Positions 53,471-64,000 of a stretch of 64,000 nucleotides of DNA are shown here, piece by piece (the stretch's first letter is position 1; each line of letters begins with the position of its first letter). Both the position numbers and the translations under genes were made by a program. Source of the DNA: Mesocentrotus franciscanus (Eukaryota; Echinodermata; Echinoidea; Camarodonta; Strongylocentrotidae); the NCBI GenBank assembly GCA_037976565.1, contig CP137682.1:29806782-29870781 (forward strand), in the 5' to 3' direction. Under the pieces are notes generated by a model. It did not search any database. It was not told where the DNA came from and worked only from the letters and a program-made list of their open reading frames with translations.

Positions 53471-56450
53471 ATAATACTGTAAAAAATGTTCCTTACAAAG
53501 AAATAGCATCTCCTCTGTTCCCTTATTTCATTGTTATTTTCCTCTATACCAAAGGGAAATTTCAATAAACATACAACATACAAGTTTACATGCAGATGTA
53601 CTGTATTAAAGCAGGGATTGTAACACATATCTGTTGTACAATGTGACTTCTGAACCATACAATAGTTAGCCATTTTTCCAATGCCCAACTTGACTATGAT
53701 ACATGTACATGCATGTATACAGGATAACTCTTTGCTTGAGGAGACAGGAAAGTGATACCGGTAGTAATGTAAGCATACAGAGTAATTAGGCAGATATTTG
53801 TGATCAGGGTTGTCTTTTCCACAATATCCTGCAATACCCACGTTCTCTGTCTACAATAATCATTCCAATTTATTACAAGGTTTATAGGTTGTGAGTATTA
53901 ATCTTTTAACCAGCTATAGAGGAGTTCTGCTAGTCATGACTAGAAGTAAGAATGTGTTTTCAGCAAATAATTTACCATTCATTAATTGTCCATATCAAAC
54001 TTGTTTTAATGGGGTTGTCTAAAACTATTTTTGTTAAACTTTCCAATATAGGGCTCCATGTGAGAATGCTTCTCCAGTTGTTAAACTTGAGAATGGAAGC
54101 ATCCCCAACAAGCAGATCCAGGGGTAAAAATGGCCAAAACCCACCCTTTGAGGAAAATGGGGCTTGAATTGAAAAACAAAGATAATAAATATGGGAATAT
54201 TTTAAAGAAAATTGATGAATAGAGATATACAAATAAAGAAACTATAGAATAAATTGCCGGTAGAAACTAAATGTAAACCAACTTAATACGCTTTCAAAAG
54301 GATTTTATAATATTTGTGTTATCATGTTTGACTTTAGCAAACACAACAACTGATTTGTTTTTCTTCTCTTTTTCTGTTCCTTTTCTATTTTTTTTATTAG
54401 GGCGTGTTCGGATTCCTCGCCTTCTGACCTATATGTATATATGTGTATGGTTTATTTAACTCGTTATGTAAAATTGTGATTGCTTTTATATATGCATGGC
54501 CACGCTGAAGAACAGCCATTTGGCTAAGGTATGCCATCGTGCTAAAATAAAATAAACGAAACGAATATATATCAAAACATGATATCCGACACAATAACAG
54601 CAGCAACAATAACAACATTATTATAATAGTAAAAGTAATAATAATAATAATTATTATTATTATGAGGATAATTATGCTGTTGTTGCTGCTGCAGCTGCTG
54701 ATGATGATGTTGATGATGATGTTGATGATAATGATGATGATAACGATGATGCATGATGATGATGATGATGATGATGGTGAGTTGGAGGAGGAGACAATAT
54801 GGACCATACCAGACAGTAATTTCTGTCTACTACAAATTGACTCTCATGTTTTAAGTTTGTGAGAAAAGCCAATACTAAGCGAAGGGCCAAAGTCAAATAT
54901 CATGCTTAGTTTGGGAGTTGCATGCCACTACCACACAAACTATCCACACCTTGTTCATTCACAAAGCTGATTTGCCAAAGCTGATGAGACCCATACAGTT
55001 TGTGTGAACAAACAGGCAAAACTATAATATCTTTATTGAGTCTGTTTCCATAATGATCGCGATAACTTTCAATTACTCATATTGCAGGTTATAGAACTCA
55101 ACAGATCCCTGCAATGTGTGAACTTTTTTGTCTGAAGGTTTACGGATTTTATGTGTTACTGAACTTATTAACATGCAAATATATTTAAGGGTATTGTTTC
55201 TTATCTTTGGTATTTGTGTAATTTTCTATGTTATTGTTATTTTCTTATTAATGTCATGAGGTAGTGATATTTTGGTTTTAATGTGTGTGTATATATACAT
55301 GCATCGTATGAGCATGCACACATTATAAAAAAAACTTTGTTATTATTGTGTTTCAGTTTGTATAAACTAGGACTATATGGAAAATGATTTGCTTCTATGT
55401 TATGTACGAAAAGGAATTGGAGTTTCGAAAAATAAATTCAATGAATACAACAAATTATGACAAGCGGCTGGAAGGGGGCGGGGTAGGGGGATGGGGCTGC
55501 GTGGGGCAACTTTCCACGCCCACATTTCCTAAAAATCACAGAAGAAGTACTATCAATTGCACTCAAAACCTCTGATCCGTTGAACTTTCTGCGCTATTTA
55601 ATGTCCAGTCGCTATCGTCCACTAAATATACCAAGATACTGGTGAAAATTAGGGGGAAAAAATTATCCACAACAAAGCATATTTTAAGCTCGAAATTACT
55701 ATTTTACACACTACATACTCAATGAAATTGATATTAACTTGAAGGTATTTTAATTATCCATCATATGACACCAAACCCATGGTGATTAGAGGTTTTACTC
55801 AAAAGTTATCTATGAAACTCGATTTAAACACACCAAACACATCCCCCAACGCACTATTACACCTATATGCATACAGTTATAGCATACATATATGGGCAAA
55901 ATCTTCGTTTTTGTGGAAGTCAAGTAATCATTGTTTTCTATAACTTTTCACTAAAAGGGGTTTAAGCTGCCCCTGTGCACAATATATTTTCCTTGTACGT
56001 GGGCAAATTCCTGAAAAAGTTACGAATAAAGACACCTCTCTGATTTTTATATATGGAAAATAACGTTTTTGGATAAAATTGAAAATTAGAATTAAGATTT
56101 TAGAAGAACAAAAAAAAATCACAAAAAACATGTTTGTTACTTTTAATTGCGATGTTAATTAATCTCAATTCCATTGAAATTAGTATCAAAAAGTAGATAA
56201 TCTAAAAAAACTTTTATATGATAGTAAACTCATGGTGGTCTGAAATTTCCTTTTTATGCTATTTACAAAATACTTTTTCGTCAAAACTGTGTGTATTATG
56301 AATTGCTTTTTCTCGAATAAACAAGGTGTGGTTAGTTTGCGCGATAGCGGCAGGCTTACCCTTCTTTTTCTTACTTTGGCCCTCCGCTTGTATGAGTTTA
56401 TCGAGATAAACATTAAGAAAACTTGGCATACTTGAGAAAAGAAACCAAAC
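53471..56450. other. Non-coding stretch upstream of the MIB-like coding start
   Basis: Contains a (TAA/GAT)n microsatellite at 54590-54780 and otherwise AT-rich DNA. ORFs at 53446-53841 and 54397-54807 have no domain character. Possibly a 5' intron. Confidence 0.5.
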
Positions 56451-56459
56451 TCAACTTAC

Positions 56460-56930
56460 TTGATCTACAGATCAGCAGTAAAAGTTATTCCTCGACAAAG
56501 AGTTGGCGACAATGTTTACTGCTGTGATGACGTAGTATTAATATGTATATTTTCCCATCGCTCTTTATCTCGTCTCCTGATAAAGCACGGGAGCTTCCAC
56601 CGCTCTGCGGAGCTGTAGTACGAAGAGCTATAGAGAGCTGGCCGGGTGTGGCAATTCCCGTCGGGAAATGTATTTTTTAACAGTGTTACAAAGTATAGCT
56701 GGCAAATGTTGTTTGTACGGCAATAAGTGAGAAAACTAATTGTATTCAGGCATGTGAGACGGAATTCTTGATTTCCGCTGTGTATGTGGTGGGTGGTTAA
56801 TTTGAATATGAAAAGGGGAAGATGAATGAGAAGTGTGGGAAGTGTGGGATGTTCCGTCTGGAAATCCCCTTCTCGCAAGTAGTGTTGCCATTACCTCATC
56901 ATCTACTTATCAAACGCGCATGCGTTATTT
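56460..56930 (-). promoter_or_regulatory. Possible promoter and 5' noncoding exon, minus strand
   Basis: A less AT-rich stretch with an NRF1-like palindrome (CGCGCATGCG at 56915-56924). On the minus strand it ends in a consensus donor (GATCAA|GTAAGT, donor at 56459). It lies about 5.7 kb upstream of the MIB-like ATG and 5 kb downstream of the kinase polyA signal. It is a reasonable candidate for the transcription start and first noncoding exon of the MIB-like gene. The 120-codon ORF across it looks non-coding. Confidence 0.35.
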
Positions 56931-57139
56931 CTGCAGATACTAACTGCTGATATACTTTCTGCTGGTCTGACTTAATCTCCGATTGTTTCTAATCTGATTC
57001 TTCTTCTTCTTTCTGAACGGGTATATTACAATCATTATTAGTTTGCTTATTATCTCAACAAAATAAAGTTCTCTTATTTCCTGATTATTTAAGTATCTTT
57101 GTTTTTACTTAATGTCATTGACTCGCCAATATCCCCTAC

Positions 57140-57240
57140 CTCTACCTTTCTCTCTCTCTCTCTCTCTATCTCGCTCTCTGACTTTTACTGCCCCTCGCTG
57201 CACCCTTCCCCTCCCCAACCCCCTCTCTCTCTCTTTCTCG
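57140..57240. repeat. (CT)n microsatellite
   Basis: TCTCTCTCTC runs interrupted by CCCC-rich text. Confidence 0.9.
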
Positions 57241-57499
57241 TTTTGCATATTTCAAATCAATCTTCATATCACTCATAATATTTCCCCGAAACTTCTACCT
57301 ATCCCGTATGAGCATTCGAATACTGAAAAAGTATTGAACGAAATTATGTTTGATGGAGAAAACAAAAGTGCTGTTCTTCTAGTACTTCGTATGATATGTT
57401 AACTCTGTATCGATCAATTAAAACAAAAACATTAAAATGTATACTTCCAGTAAGGGTTGAACATCAGTCTATTTTTGAGAGATATAAAAAAAGGTGGAG

Positions 57500-57845
57500 A
57501 GAAAAGACACTAGCTGGGTATTGAACCCAAAACGTTCCGGTTAAGTTGTAGTTGATGGGATATAAAAGACGTAAATTTAGTAATTGAAAAAATAAGATGT
57601 TTTGATATTCTTCGTAATTCAGAAATTCACTTGTTAAAGAAAGATGAAAATCAAATTTTCCCACAATTTTTTTCTTAGGGAGGCCCCCCCCCCCCTCCAA
57701 GAAAAAAAGAAAATAATTGGCAAGTCAATATTATGGAGTAAAGCAAAAGAAGAAAACAATAGGATAAAGGAGTACGTGGGAATCGAACCCGTTATCTCCG
57801 CATTGTGAACGATCACTTTTTCCACAAGACCACACTAACTCATTG
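57500..57845 (-). mobile_element. tRNA-like relics (SINE), minus strand
   Basis: At 57775-57840 the minus strand has TGTGGTCTTGTGG (A-box-like) and GGGTTCGATTCCC (perfect B box) with CAC in the anticodon-loop position, but weak stems. At 57511-57545 a second GGGTTCAATACCC B-box-like motif. SINE remnants rather than a tRNA gene. Confidence 0.5.
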
Positions 57846-57849
57846 CTAA

Positions 57850-60800
57850 TCGCCTTTATTTGTTATCGCCTCATATTAACACTTCGTAATGTTAATAATT
57901 TAACCAAAAAAATTGATTTACCGATTTTACGTCTTTGGGATGCATGGTGATTATTATTTTCATAGTCCGATGTTGTCAAGATTGCTAGTAAACACTTTCT
58001 TTCAGTTACTTATTGTGAAAGTGAGTTTCTAAAAGTATTTTTAATATTAATTGTATTTCTTAAACTGCCGACATGAATTGTTTTGCCAATCGGGCACTGC
58101 GTAGCTCCCTGGCAAAGCATAATGCATAGAAAATGGTGTATTTAATTCAGTATGCGTAGTATTCCTTAACATGGTATCATTGAATAGGGAAGCTTCGCTA
58201 TTCAATTCCGTTATAAATAGCTGGCATCAGGAATATTGGAATAGTTACGTAACAAACTACTCAGATCATTCTGACATAGCATCAATGAATGAATAGTAAA
58301 GGAAATGATCCTCCCTTCCTCGGAGACCACGCATATATTTGTCTTTTAATTAAATGCACTTTCAATACACGAATAGGCCAAACTGCAAAGTGAATTGGAG
58401 AAGAAAATAATTACACGCGGGAGTTTCAATGCTTTAAAAAGACAGTGATGAAAAGGGGCTACACAAAGGGCTACTATATATATGCAGAATACCAAACAGA
58501 AATTAATTGTTGAATTCAATTACACTGAAGCATTAGCAAGAAATTGAAGGATTTGTTTTAAAGTTAATTGCTTCATGTTCAAATTTAACTCATTTTATTG
58601 GGCAAGTCCAAACTTATTTTTCCCCATAAGTTTGATTTGATGGTTTGTTTTTTCCCAGACTGCTGAAAAGCATGTATGTAACTTGGAGGCTACCATGGTC
58701 CCTACGGCTTTTAGTCCTCTCCTAGGGACTCGGTAATGAGGATTAATGCCATTAGTGGATAAATGAAGGTTACTCAAAGAATGTATGTAGTACAATGAAA
58801 TTGTATTCTGATATATTTACGCAAGATTTCAAGTGAAAATGGTTTTGGCTCTAAATAGGTGACTTCCAGTTATTAAGTACTTTTGCTGAACATTACTGAA
58901 ATAATGTCATTTGATCGTCAATTTTGTTTGTATTCCATGGAGCTCTAGTTTCTAGATATGTAACAAAAACATATTCATTAATAATATTAATTCCTTTTAT
59001 ACAGAAATGTGGATTTAGGATCTAGTCTTCGAAATTCCCTCTATGTGGGATAAAGATAAGAATTTGCATGTATCTGTAGCAGGCCTATACCATTTTGTTT
59101 ATTGCTAACTTAAGACTTGTTAAATATATTTTAATTATTTCCAATTATTAAAATATTATTAAACTAACTTGCCAGTGTTTTATATTTCTTGTGTTGAAAT
59201 ATTCTGATACGGGGTCGCACAAGTCTAAAAATCTTTGAGAAGATATTGCATTTTCAGGATTACCCAATATACATGGGGTCTTTTGTAAATTGAAATACTG
59301 TCCCGCCAGCATTGATTGTAACTGTCTATACTTTTGTTTTCTTGGATAAAGTTATCTAACTGAGTTACGTGACATCCTTAAATCGATGCTCTACCCAAAA
59401 GTCCAGTATTTCACAAAATGTTACGCCAAATAGAATAACCAAAATCAAACAGACAGAATACTAATCACGGATGATTAGAATTAATTAAATTGTTTTATGC
59501 AAGACTCATGATACACAGACTCGGATGATAGAAAGCAGGAAGTACAAAGAGGTTTCATGGCAAATGGAAACTGTAATATCTGTCTTGAATAGTATCATTT
59601 TTTCTTCAATAAACAGGTTATATGTGGTATAAGCAGATACAATGTCATCATTTCATTCTATAGATTTACATACATGTACTTTGTTGACCAACTGAAATTT
59701 TAAACCTATGTATGTTTCGTATTAGATGTATTGTGACCCCCTCCCCCAAAACCGGTTATCACACACATTTATCACTAGTGGGAGTGGAAGCAGAACACAC
59801 AAGAACATATTTGGGGGCACTGTGGGACCATACTCAAGGTACTGTATGGCATGCTGTTTGTTTGTTTGTTTTGGTGTTTTGGGGGTGAACGCACATGAAC
59901 ATGTGCCCCCCTTCCAGAAGAGTCTGCCACTGTATGTAAATGTGAATGTACATTATACGTCTATAGAATGGTGTGATGCTAATTACATGTTCATGCATAT
60001 TCATATTTATTAACAGGAATACACAATCTACAAACGTTATGACTTTGGGAATATAATATGTACACTAACATCATTTACAGCATCAAAATTTTAACAATGG
60101 TTTTTTAAAATAATTGTTCATCTTATAATTGTCATGATTTGCAGCAATGATTTTCTAGCTCTTGTCTGTCTGCTCTAAGAAAGACAGTCACTGTAATCTT
60201 TTTTACAGTTTAAAATAATTAAAGGTGGTTGAAAACAAGATATTTAAAACATTTTCATACATATAATGTGGGATGAATAGAATAAAATAATTATTTAAAG
60301 ATTTACAAGGTAGACAAAAACATTATGTTGCAATAAAGACATTTCATTTAAAAAATGTGCATAGAATTCACATTTGGAGACAGAAATATATACAAACGTA
60401 CAATGTAATAATGATTATTATTTTAATTAAATTTTTTTTAAAGGAATTTAGGAATAGCTGTGAAATTGTCTCACACTTATCTAAGGTTCTGCCAATTTTT
60501 TTGTTTTAACCATTTGCAGTGACTATTGTTTTGTTATGAAAAACAGCATGCAATAAATCAGTCATTTTGAATACCTACAAAATAACCACTTACATTTAAA
60601 AAAAAAAGGTCTAATGTAATGCAAAATACTACAGAACAGTTGAAATGTCGAGAGGCCCCGACTTGAGTTAACTTTGTACCAGATGAAGTGAAAAGTATTC
60701 TATATATACATGTATATTATAATCGGGAATTATAAATGCATACATGTGTTGTAGATCCTTTGCCTCAGGCTTTTCATTTTGACATAATATATTACTCAAC

Positions 60801-61420
60801 TGGTCAATTAATTACTTACACATTAAATACACATCTGATCTGTTTTTTATGCTTATTATTAACAAAATATAAATGTAGAAGTACACTCCAAACATATTTT
60901 TTAATTAAATCTATATGTAGATTTGTTACATTGGAAAGTGTGTTTTTAAAGCTTTTAAATGGATATATGTCTCTATAAAAAAATCTCTCCTGATATGACA
61001 CTTTCTTATCAACAAATATTATTTAAATTAAATTAGACTAAATCATTCAATAATACAGATTACTGCGTTGCAAAATATCTTGATGTTCTTGTTCATATGG
61101 CCAGCCTCTAGACAGTCTGGTTATAACAATGATTAGATATAATACTTTTCTATACGATACATTTCTAAAAACGATTGTACATGTACCATTGAGATATTCA
61201 TTATCCCATCAGCTGTCACAACATATTTTATGAAAGCCGTTGCTTAGTACAAAACCTCTCTTTCACACTTCATTTTTCCAGTAGGCATTGAAAAGTGAAG
61301 TTTTATGAAGCTCTGTTTTTTCCTGTATGGTTGTATTTATGATTTTCCAGTCAACATTTGTCTGGAGGTGCCAAGGTCGTGAGTAAAAACTCTGGCGCAG
61401 AAGTAGTGTCCTTTTGCGAG
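57850..61420. other. Intergenic stretch between the kinase and the MIB-like gene
   Basis: AT-rich, with no domain-bearing ORF on either strand. A sequence ending GTCTGCCACTG near 59930 resembles the edge of a CAGTGG-type element. Confidence 0.55.
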
Positions 61421-61695
61421 ACATTAATATACATTTGCCACTCTCCATCAATATACATTTGCCCATCTCCATTTATAAATACATTTGCCACTCTCCATCA
61501 ATATGCATTGGCTACTCTCCATTTATATTCATTTGCTACTCTCCATTAATATACATTTGCTACTCTCCATTTATATACATTTGCTACTCTCCATTTATAT
61601 ACATTTGCTACTCTCCATTAATATACATTTGCCACTCTCCAGTAATATACATTTGCCCCTCACCATTAATACACATTTGCCACTCTCCATCCATT
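61421..61695. repeat. 24-bp minisatellite, about 11 units
   Basis: Unit ATATACATTTGC-x-ACTCTCCAT; ten or so copies with point differences and a few longer units. Located just beyond the kinase polyA signal. The 143-codon plus ORF is a repeat translation. Confidence 0.95.
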
Positions 61696-61889
61696 AAATG
61701 GGGACCGGTAGTGAGGAGTTCCTTCAATGCTGTGAGTACCGAAATCGGTAGGCTAACTACATATGCAGCCGGGAAAATTCGGGAGCACCTTGAGCACCTT
61801 TGTATGGTTGATAATTTTGTGTATGTCTGCTATGAAAATATCTAATACATGTTATCATAATTTTTGTTATTTACAAATTAAAGGAGATC

Positions 61890-61895
61890 TTTATT
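61890..61895 (-). terminator. AATAAA polyadenylation signal of the kinase gene
   Basis: AATAAA on the minus strand, about 40 bases after the kinase stop codon. The position supports a short 3'UTR and shows that the kinase gene ends here rather than splicing into the MIB-like gene. Confidence 0.6.
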
Positions 61896-61935
61896 ATTAC
61901 TTTTTCACTTTTACAAACTCTGTACGCTACACATA

Positions 61936-62343
61936 TTAGGTAAGGTCATTGAACTGATCCAGGAGATCAGAAGCGGATGGTCTCTCCTCTGGCTTCTGTT
62001 TGAAGCATGGTTCAAGGATCTTCTGAACCCTAGGATCTACAGCTGTCAAAGACTCAGGTTTGCCTAACTGGCCTGTTAAAATAAGAGCCACCAGGGCCAG
62101 AGGATGCATCGAGTCTCCCCACAGCCGCTTCATGGAGTACAGCTCCACTAATGTTCCTGCAACTGACCAGATGTCATGTTTGTTGGAGTGCCTGTAACCG
62201 GGTTCCTTTGCGCCAAGTGCCTCTGGGGGCATGAAGCTCGGTGTGCCTCTCATGTTGACTGAGGATTGGGACATTAGGTTGCGGTTCTTGATGTGGGCCA
62301 GGCCCAAGTCACAGATGTAGGGACGAACTGTTGCAGTGTCCAC
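61936..62343 (-). CDS. Kinase terminal exon: activation segment to stop
   Basis: A 135-codon terminal exon with acceptor TTATTGTTAG. It holds DLGLAHIK (DFG position), GTPSFMPPEAL (APE position reads PPE), a helix F DIWSVAGTLVELYS, and the helix H-I region with CFKQKPEERPSASDLLDQF. The stop TAA is at 61938-61936, and a polyA signal lies about 40 bases further. Confidence 0.92.
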   Translation of the reverse strand: MDTATVRPYICDLGLAHIKNRNLMSQSSVNMRGTPSFMPPEALGAKEPGYRHSNKHDIWSVAGTLVELYSMKRLWGDSMHPLALVALILTGQLGKPESLTAVDPRVQKILEPCFKQKPEERPSASDLLDQFNDLT

Positions 62344-63815
62344 CTAACAATAAAAAACACTATATTTCATGATGGGTAAATTCCCTTAGATGAAATTGAA
62401 CTAATGGTAGAATACAGGACATGTTATTTTAGAGATCGAATATATACAACATAAATATAAAGGGTTACGTATCTTCAGTTCTTGTATAGCCTTGTATATA
62501 TAGTGAGTATCACACACACATGTATGAAAGAATGTTTCTATGTTCTTCCTACATAGATTTAGCCTACCAGACATCATCAGAACACAAAGCATATCAAGAA
62601 ATACATGTACATCCTAGCAGACCCATTCGGCATGAATTTATAGTTACCCTTTAAAAGCCTAAGAAGTACAAAACTCGTACGAGAAGTACATAAATTGTTT
62701 CTCCTTCCATGGAATTTGATACATCAATAAACATTCTGAACTTTTAAAATGGCTGATCGAACCCATGTACTTACTAGAATATTGGCAGGCTTAATATCAA
62801 GATGCAAGATATTACAGCCATGCATGAAGGTTACAGCTTGGAGAACCTCACGAGATATCTTAAGTTTTTTAGCCCAGTCTAGAGGAATCTGCAAGTTGAT
62901 TAATGATAAGCAATAAGAAAAAGGCTATTTAAACAATGTACAAAATGATATGCATATATTTGTACATGACAAATTCGGTGAGAAAAATCGAAGATATGAT
63001 CTTGACATCGTCCATGTCTGGGAAAACCTCTGTTCTCTCATGACGTGGTACACGACATGTACCTTTAAAAATACCTGCAGCAAAAAAAAAACATCCATTT
63101 CAGAAAAAAATGAATGCATTTTGAGTCTAAAAGAATGTATGCAGCTGGGGCACTTATAAACGTCGTTGTGATTTAAAGATTTGAAGGGCACTAGGTCATG
63201 CAATTTCATTGCGGCAGTTTTTGAGAATTATCACGTCATATGTGAATAAGGCCGAACTTGCACTTACAACCAGGGAACTAAATGGTATTCAGTCTGCCAA
63301 TCATCTACTTAAATGGCTCTCTTTCCTGCTCACAGCCCCCCTCAGCACATTCTCCCCCTCTCCTCCGCATCTTGCTTGGGAGGACAAATAATGCACTTGG
63401 GCATCCTCTAACTCTCGCAATAATAATGATGCTCAAACTTATCCACTTAATCAGGAGGAAATTTGGTTTTCATTAAAAGAACGCCCCCAGCTTTGTCACC
63501 CCACCATCCTCTGCATCTTTATAAAAACCTTCATACCATTAACTTAATGTTACCCCTACTTGACTATACTCCTTCAATCATCTTCAAGCCATTAGCCCAT
63601 ACCCCCTTGCTTCCTACTTTAACACCCCCTCCCTTCAGCCCCACATTTTCCTTGGAACCCTTGATTCAATTAGTTTATTTACCTTAACGTCATCCCTATC
63701 AGGGAAGATGATGGTGTATAAACTCGGTCCTTCAATGAACTGCATTACCAGGAAGGCCTCTTTTCCCTGGTATCCTAGAGCCATCATCTGAACGATGTTA
63801 GGATGAGATGCCCGT
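61936..63815 (-). CDS. Non-RD serine/threonine kinase, RIPK/MOS-like (TKL), C-terminal part, three exons
   Basis: Span of exons 63815-63683, 62888-62775 and 62343-61936, all phase-consistent (2+1 entry, then 0, 0), ending at TAA 61938-61936. Visible in order: end of the N-lobe (ASHPNIVQMMALGY), hinge (AFLVMQFIEGPSL, Met gatekeeper), catalytic loop HLDIKPANIL, metal-binding DLGLAHIK, activation segment GTPSFMPPEAL, helix F DIWSVAGTLVEL and RPSASDLL near the end. HLD replaces HRD (non-RD) and DLG replaces DFG; RIPK1 also has DLG and MOS has HLD. The Gly-loop and VAIK lysine are missing and must lie right of the window. No domain follows the kinase domain. It could be another TKL or STE-type kinase. 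Confidence 0.85.
62775..62888 (-). CDS. Kinase exon: helix E and catalytic loop
   Basis: A 38-codon exon, phase 0, with acceptor AACTTGCAG and consensus donor TTCTA|GTAAGT. It encodes IPLDWAKKLKISREVLQAVT, then FMHGCNILHLDIKPANIL. The catalytic Asp and the Asn of KPAN are present. Arg of the usual HRD is Leu here, which makes it a non-RD kinase. Confidence 0.9.
62889..63682 (-). other. Kinase intron
   Basis: Contains C/T-rich text at 63320-63650; short ORFs on both strands only. No exon recognised. Confidence 0.7.
63683..63815 (-). CDS. Kinase exon: end of N-lobe and hinge
   Basis: A 133-nt exon with acceptor CTCCATTAAG and donor GTTAAG|GTAAAT. It encodes RASHPNIVQMMALGY, then GKEAFLVMQFIEGPSLYTII and FPDRDDVK. 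HPNIVQ is the conserved loop after the alpha-C helix, and FLVMQFIEGPSL is strand 5 plus hinge with a Met gatekeeper. It enters needing two bases from an exon outside the window. Confidence 0.85.
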
Positions 63816-64000
63816 CTTAATGGAGAAAAGAGTATGGAGGAGAAAGAATGTTTCATGATAATTTCCCATCCTAAATATCTCTGGTCACAAAGCTAAGTCC
63901 TGAGTAAACACATACTCGCTACCCTACCAGGTTAGGCATGATATTTGTAATAATAATATTCTGGGTTTATACATAGCTTAATACATCAATCGTTGTGTCC
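63816..64000 (-). other. Kinase intron running off the window
   Basis: Upstream of the first recognised kinase exon; no further coding text seen. The Gly-loop and Lys exons must be beyond 64000. Confidence 0.6.

Noticed and set aside
57772..57840. tRNA-Val-like gene, minus strand
   Set aside because: The B box is perfect but the acceptor and anticodon stems pair poorly; it looks like a SINE head.
61421..61695. CRISPR-like array
   Set aside because: The units are contiguous with no unique spacers, and the DNA is eukaryotic.
61414..61845. 143-codon ORF with regular HLPLSINI-type repeats
   Set aside because: 24-bp minisatellite; three frames are open, no start context, no family.
50807..61936. 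Single gene fusing the kinase to the MIB-like protein
   Set aside because: The kinase exon ends in a stop with a polyA signal nearby, and the MIB-like start has an in-frame upstream stop and good context.

Overview
The window is eukaryotic genomic DNA: AT-rich, repeat-dense, with intron-split genes, GT-AG introns, tRNA-derived SINEs, LINE fragments, many terminal-inverted-repeat elements and one 500-N assembly gap (3255-3754). Gene content and repeat style (TTAA-ended Kolobok-like MITEs, foldback elements, a THAP remnant) suggest a marine invertebrate deuterostome, most likely an echinoderm such as a sea urchin. That assignment is inference from style, not from a marker gene.

Two genes are well supported, both on the minus strand. 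(1) At the right edge, three exons (63815-61936) encode the C-terminal part of a non-RD serine/threonine kinase of RIPK/MOS-like (TKL) flavour, with a stop codon and a polyA signal; its N-lobe lies right of the window. (2) From 50807 leftwards, at least 14 exons encode a Mind-bomb-like (MIB) protein: MIB_HERC2 domain, ZZ zinc finger, second MIB_HERC2 domain, MIB-repeat region, acidic linker and an ankyrin series. I joined the exons by splice phase: 14 exons total 2187 nt, exactly 729 codons, and every junction is in frame. The last exon found ends at 18589. No RING finger is recognisable, so the 3' end is either unrecognised in 1-18588 or lies beyond the left edge.

Layout, left to right. 1-3254: two tandem-repeat arrays (about 268 bp and about 205 bp periods), then the gap. 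3755-18588: mostly intergenic or intronic sequence with dispersed repeats, MITEs, hairpins, a rearranged LINE and one possible plus-strand exon. 18589-25161: four ankyrin exons, with a 1.55 kb inverted-repeat element carrying a purine-rich minisatellite ending just beside one of them. 25162-42731: one 17.6 kb intron holding a broken THAP-type gene, a 1.4 kb foldback element, an 80-bp near-perfect palindrome, a plus-strand 143-codon ORF and several MITEs. 42732-50807: the remaining MIB-like exons, including a tandem duplication that makes a potential extra 34-codon exon. 50930-53470: a direct duplication of about 1 kb with a LINE tail inserted in one copy only. 53470-61420: 5' flank with a possible promoter near 56.9 kb. 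61421-64000: minisatellite, kinase 3' end and kinase exons.

An ankyrin/ZZ/MIB E3-like gene lies head-to-tail beside a RIPK-like kinase. Mammalian MIB2 acts on RIPK1 in TNF signalling, so the pairing is suggestive, but no functional link is shown by sequence. Most other long ORFs are translations of repeats.
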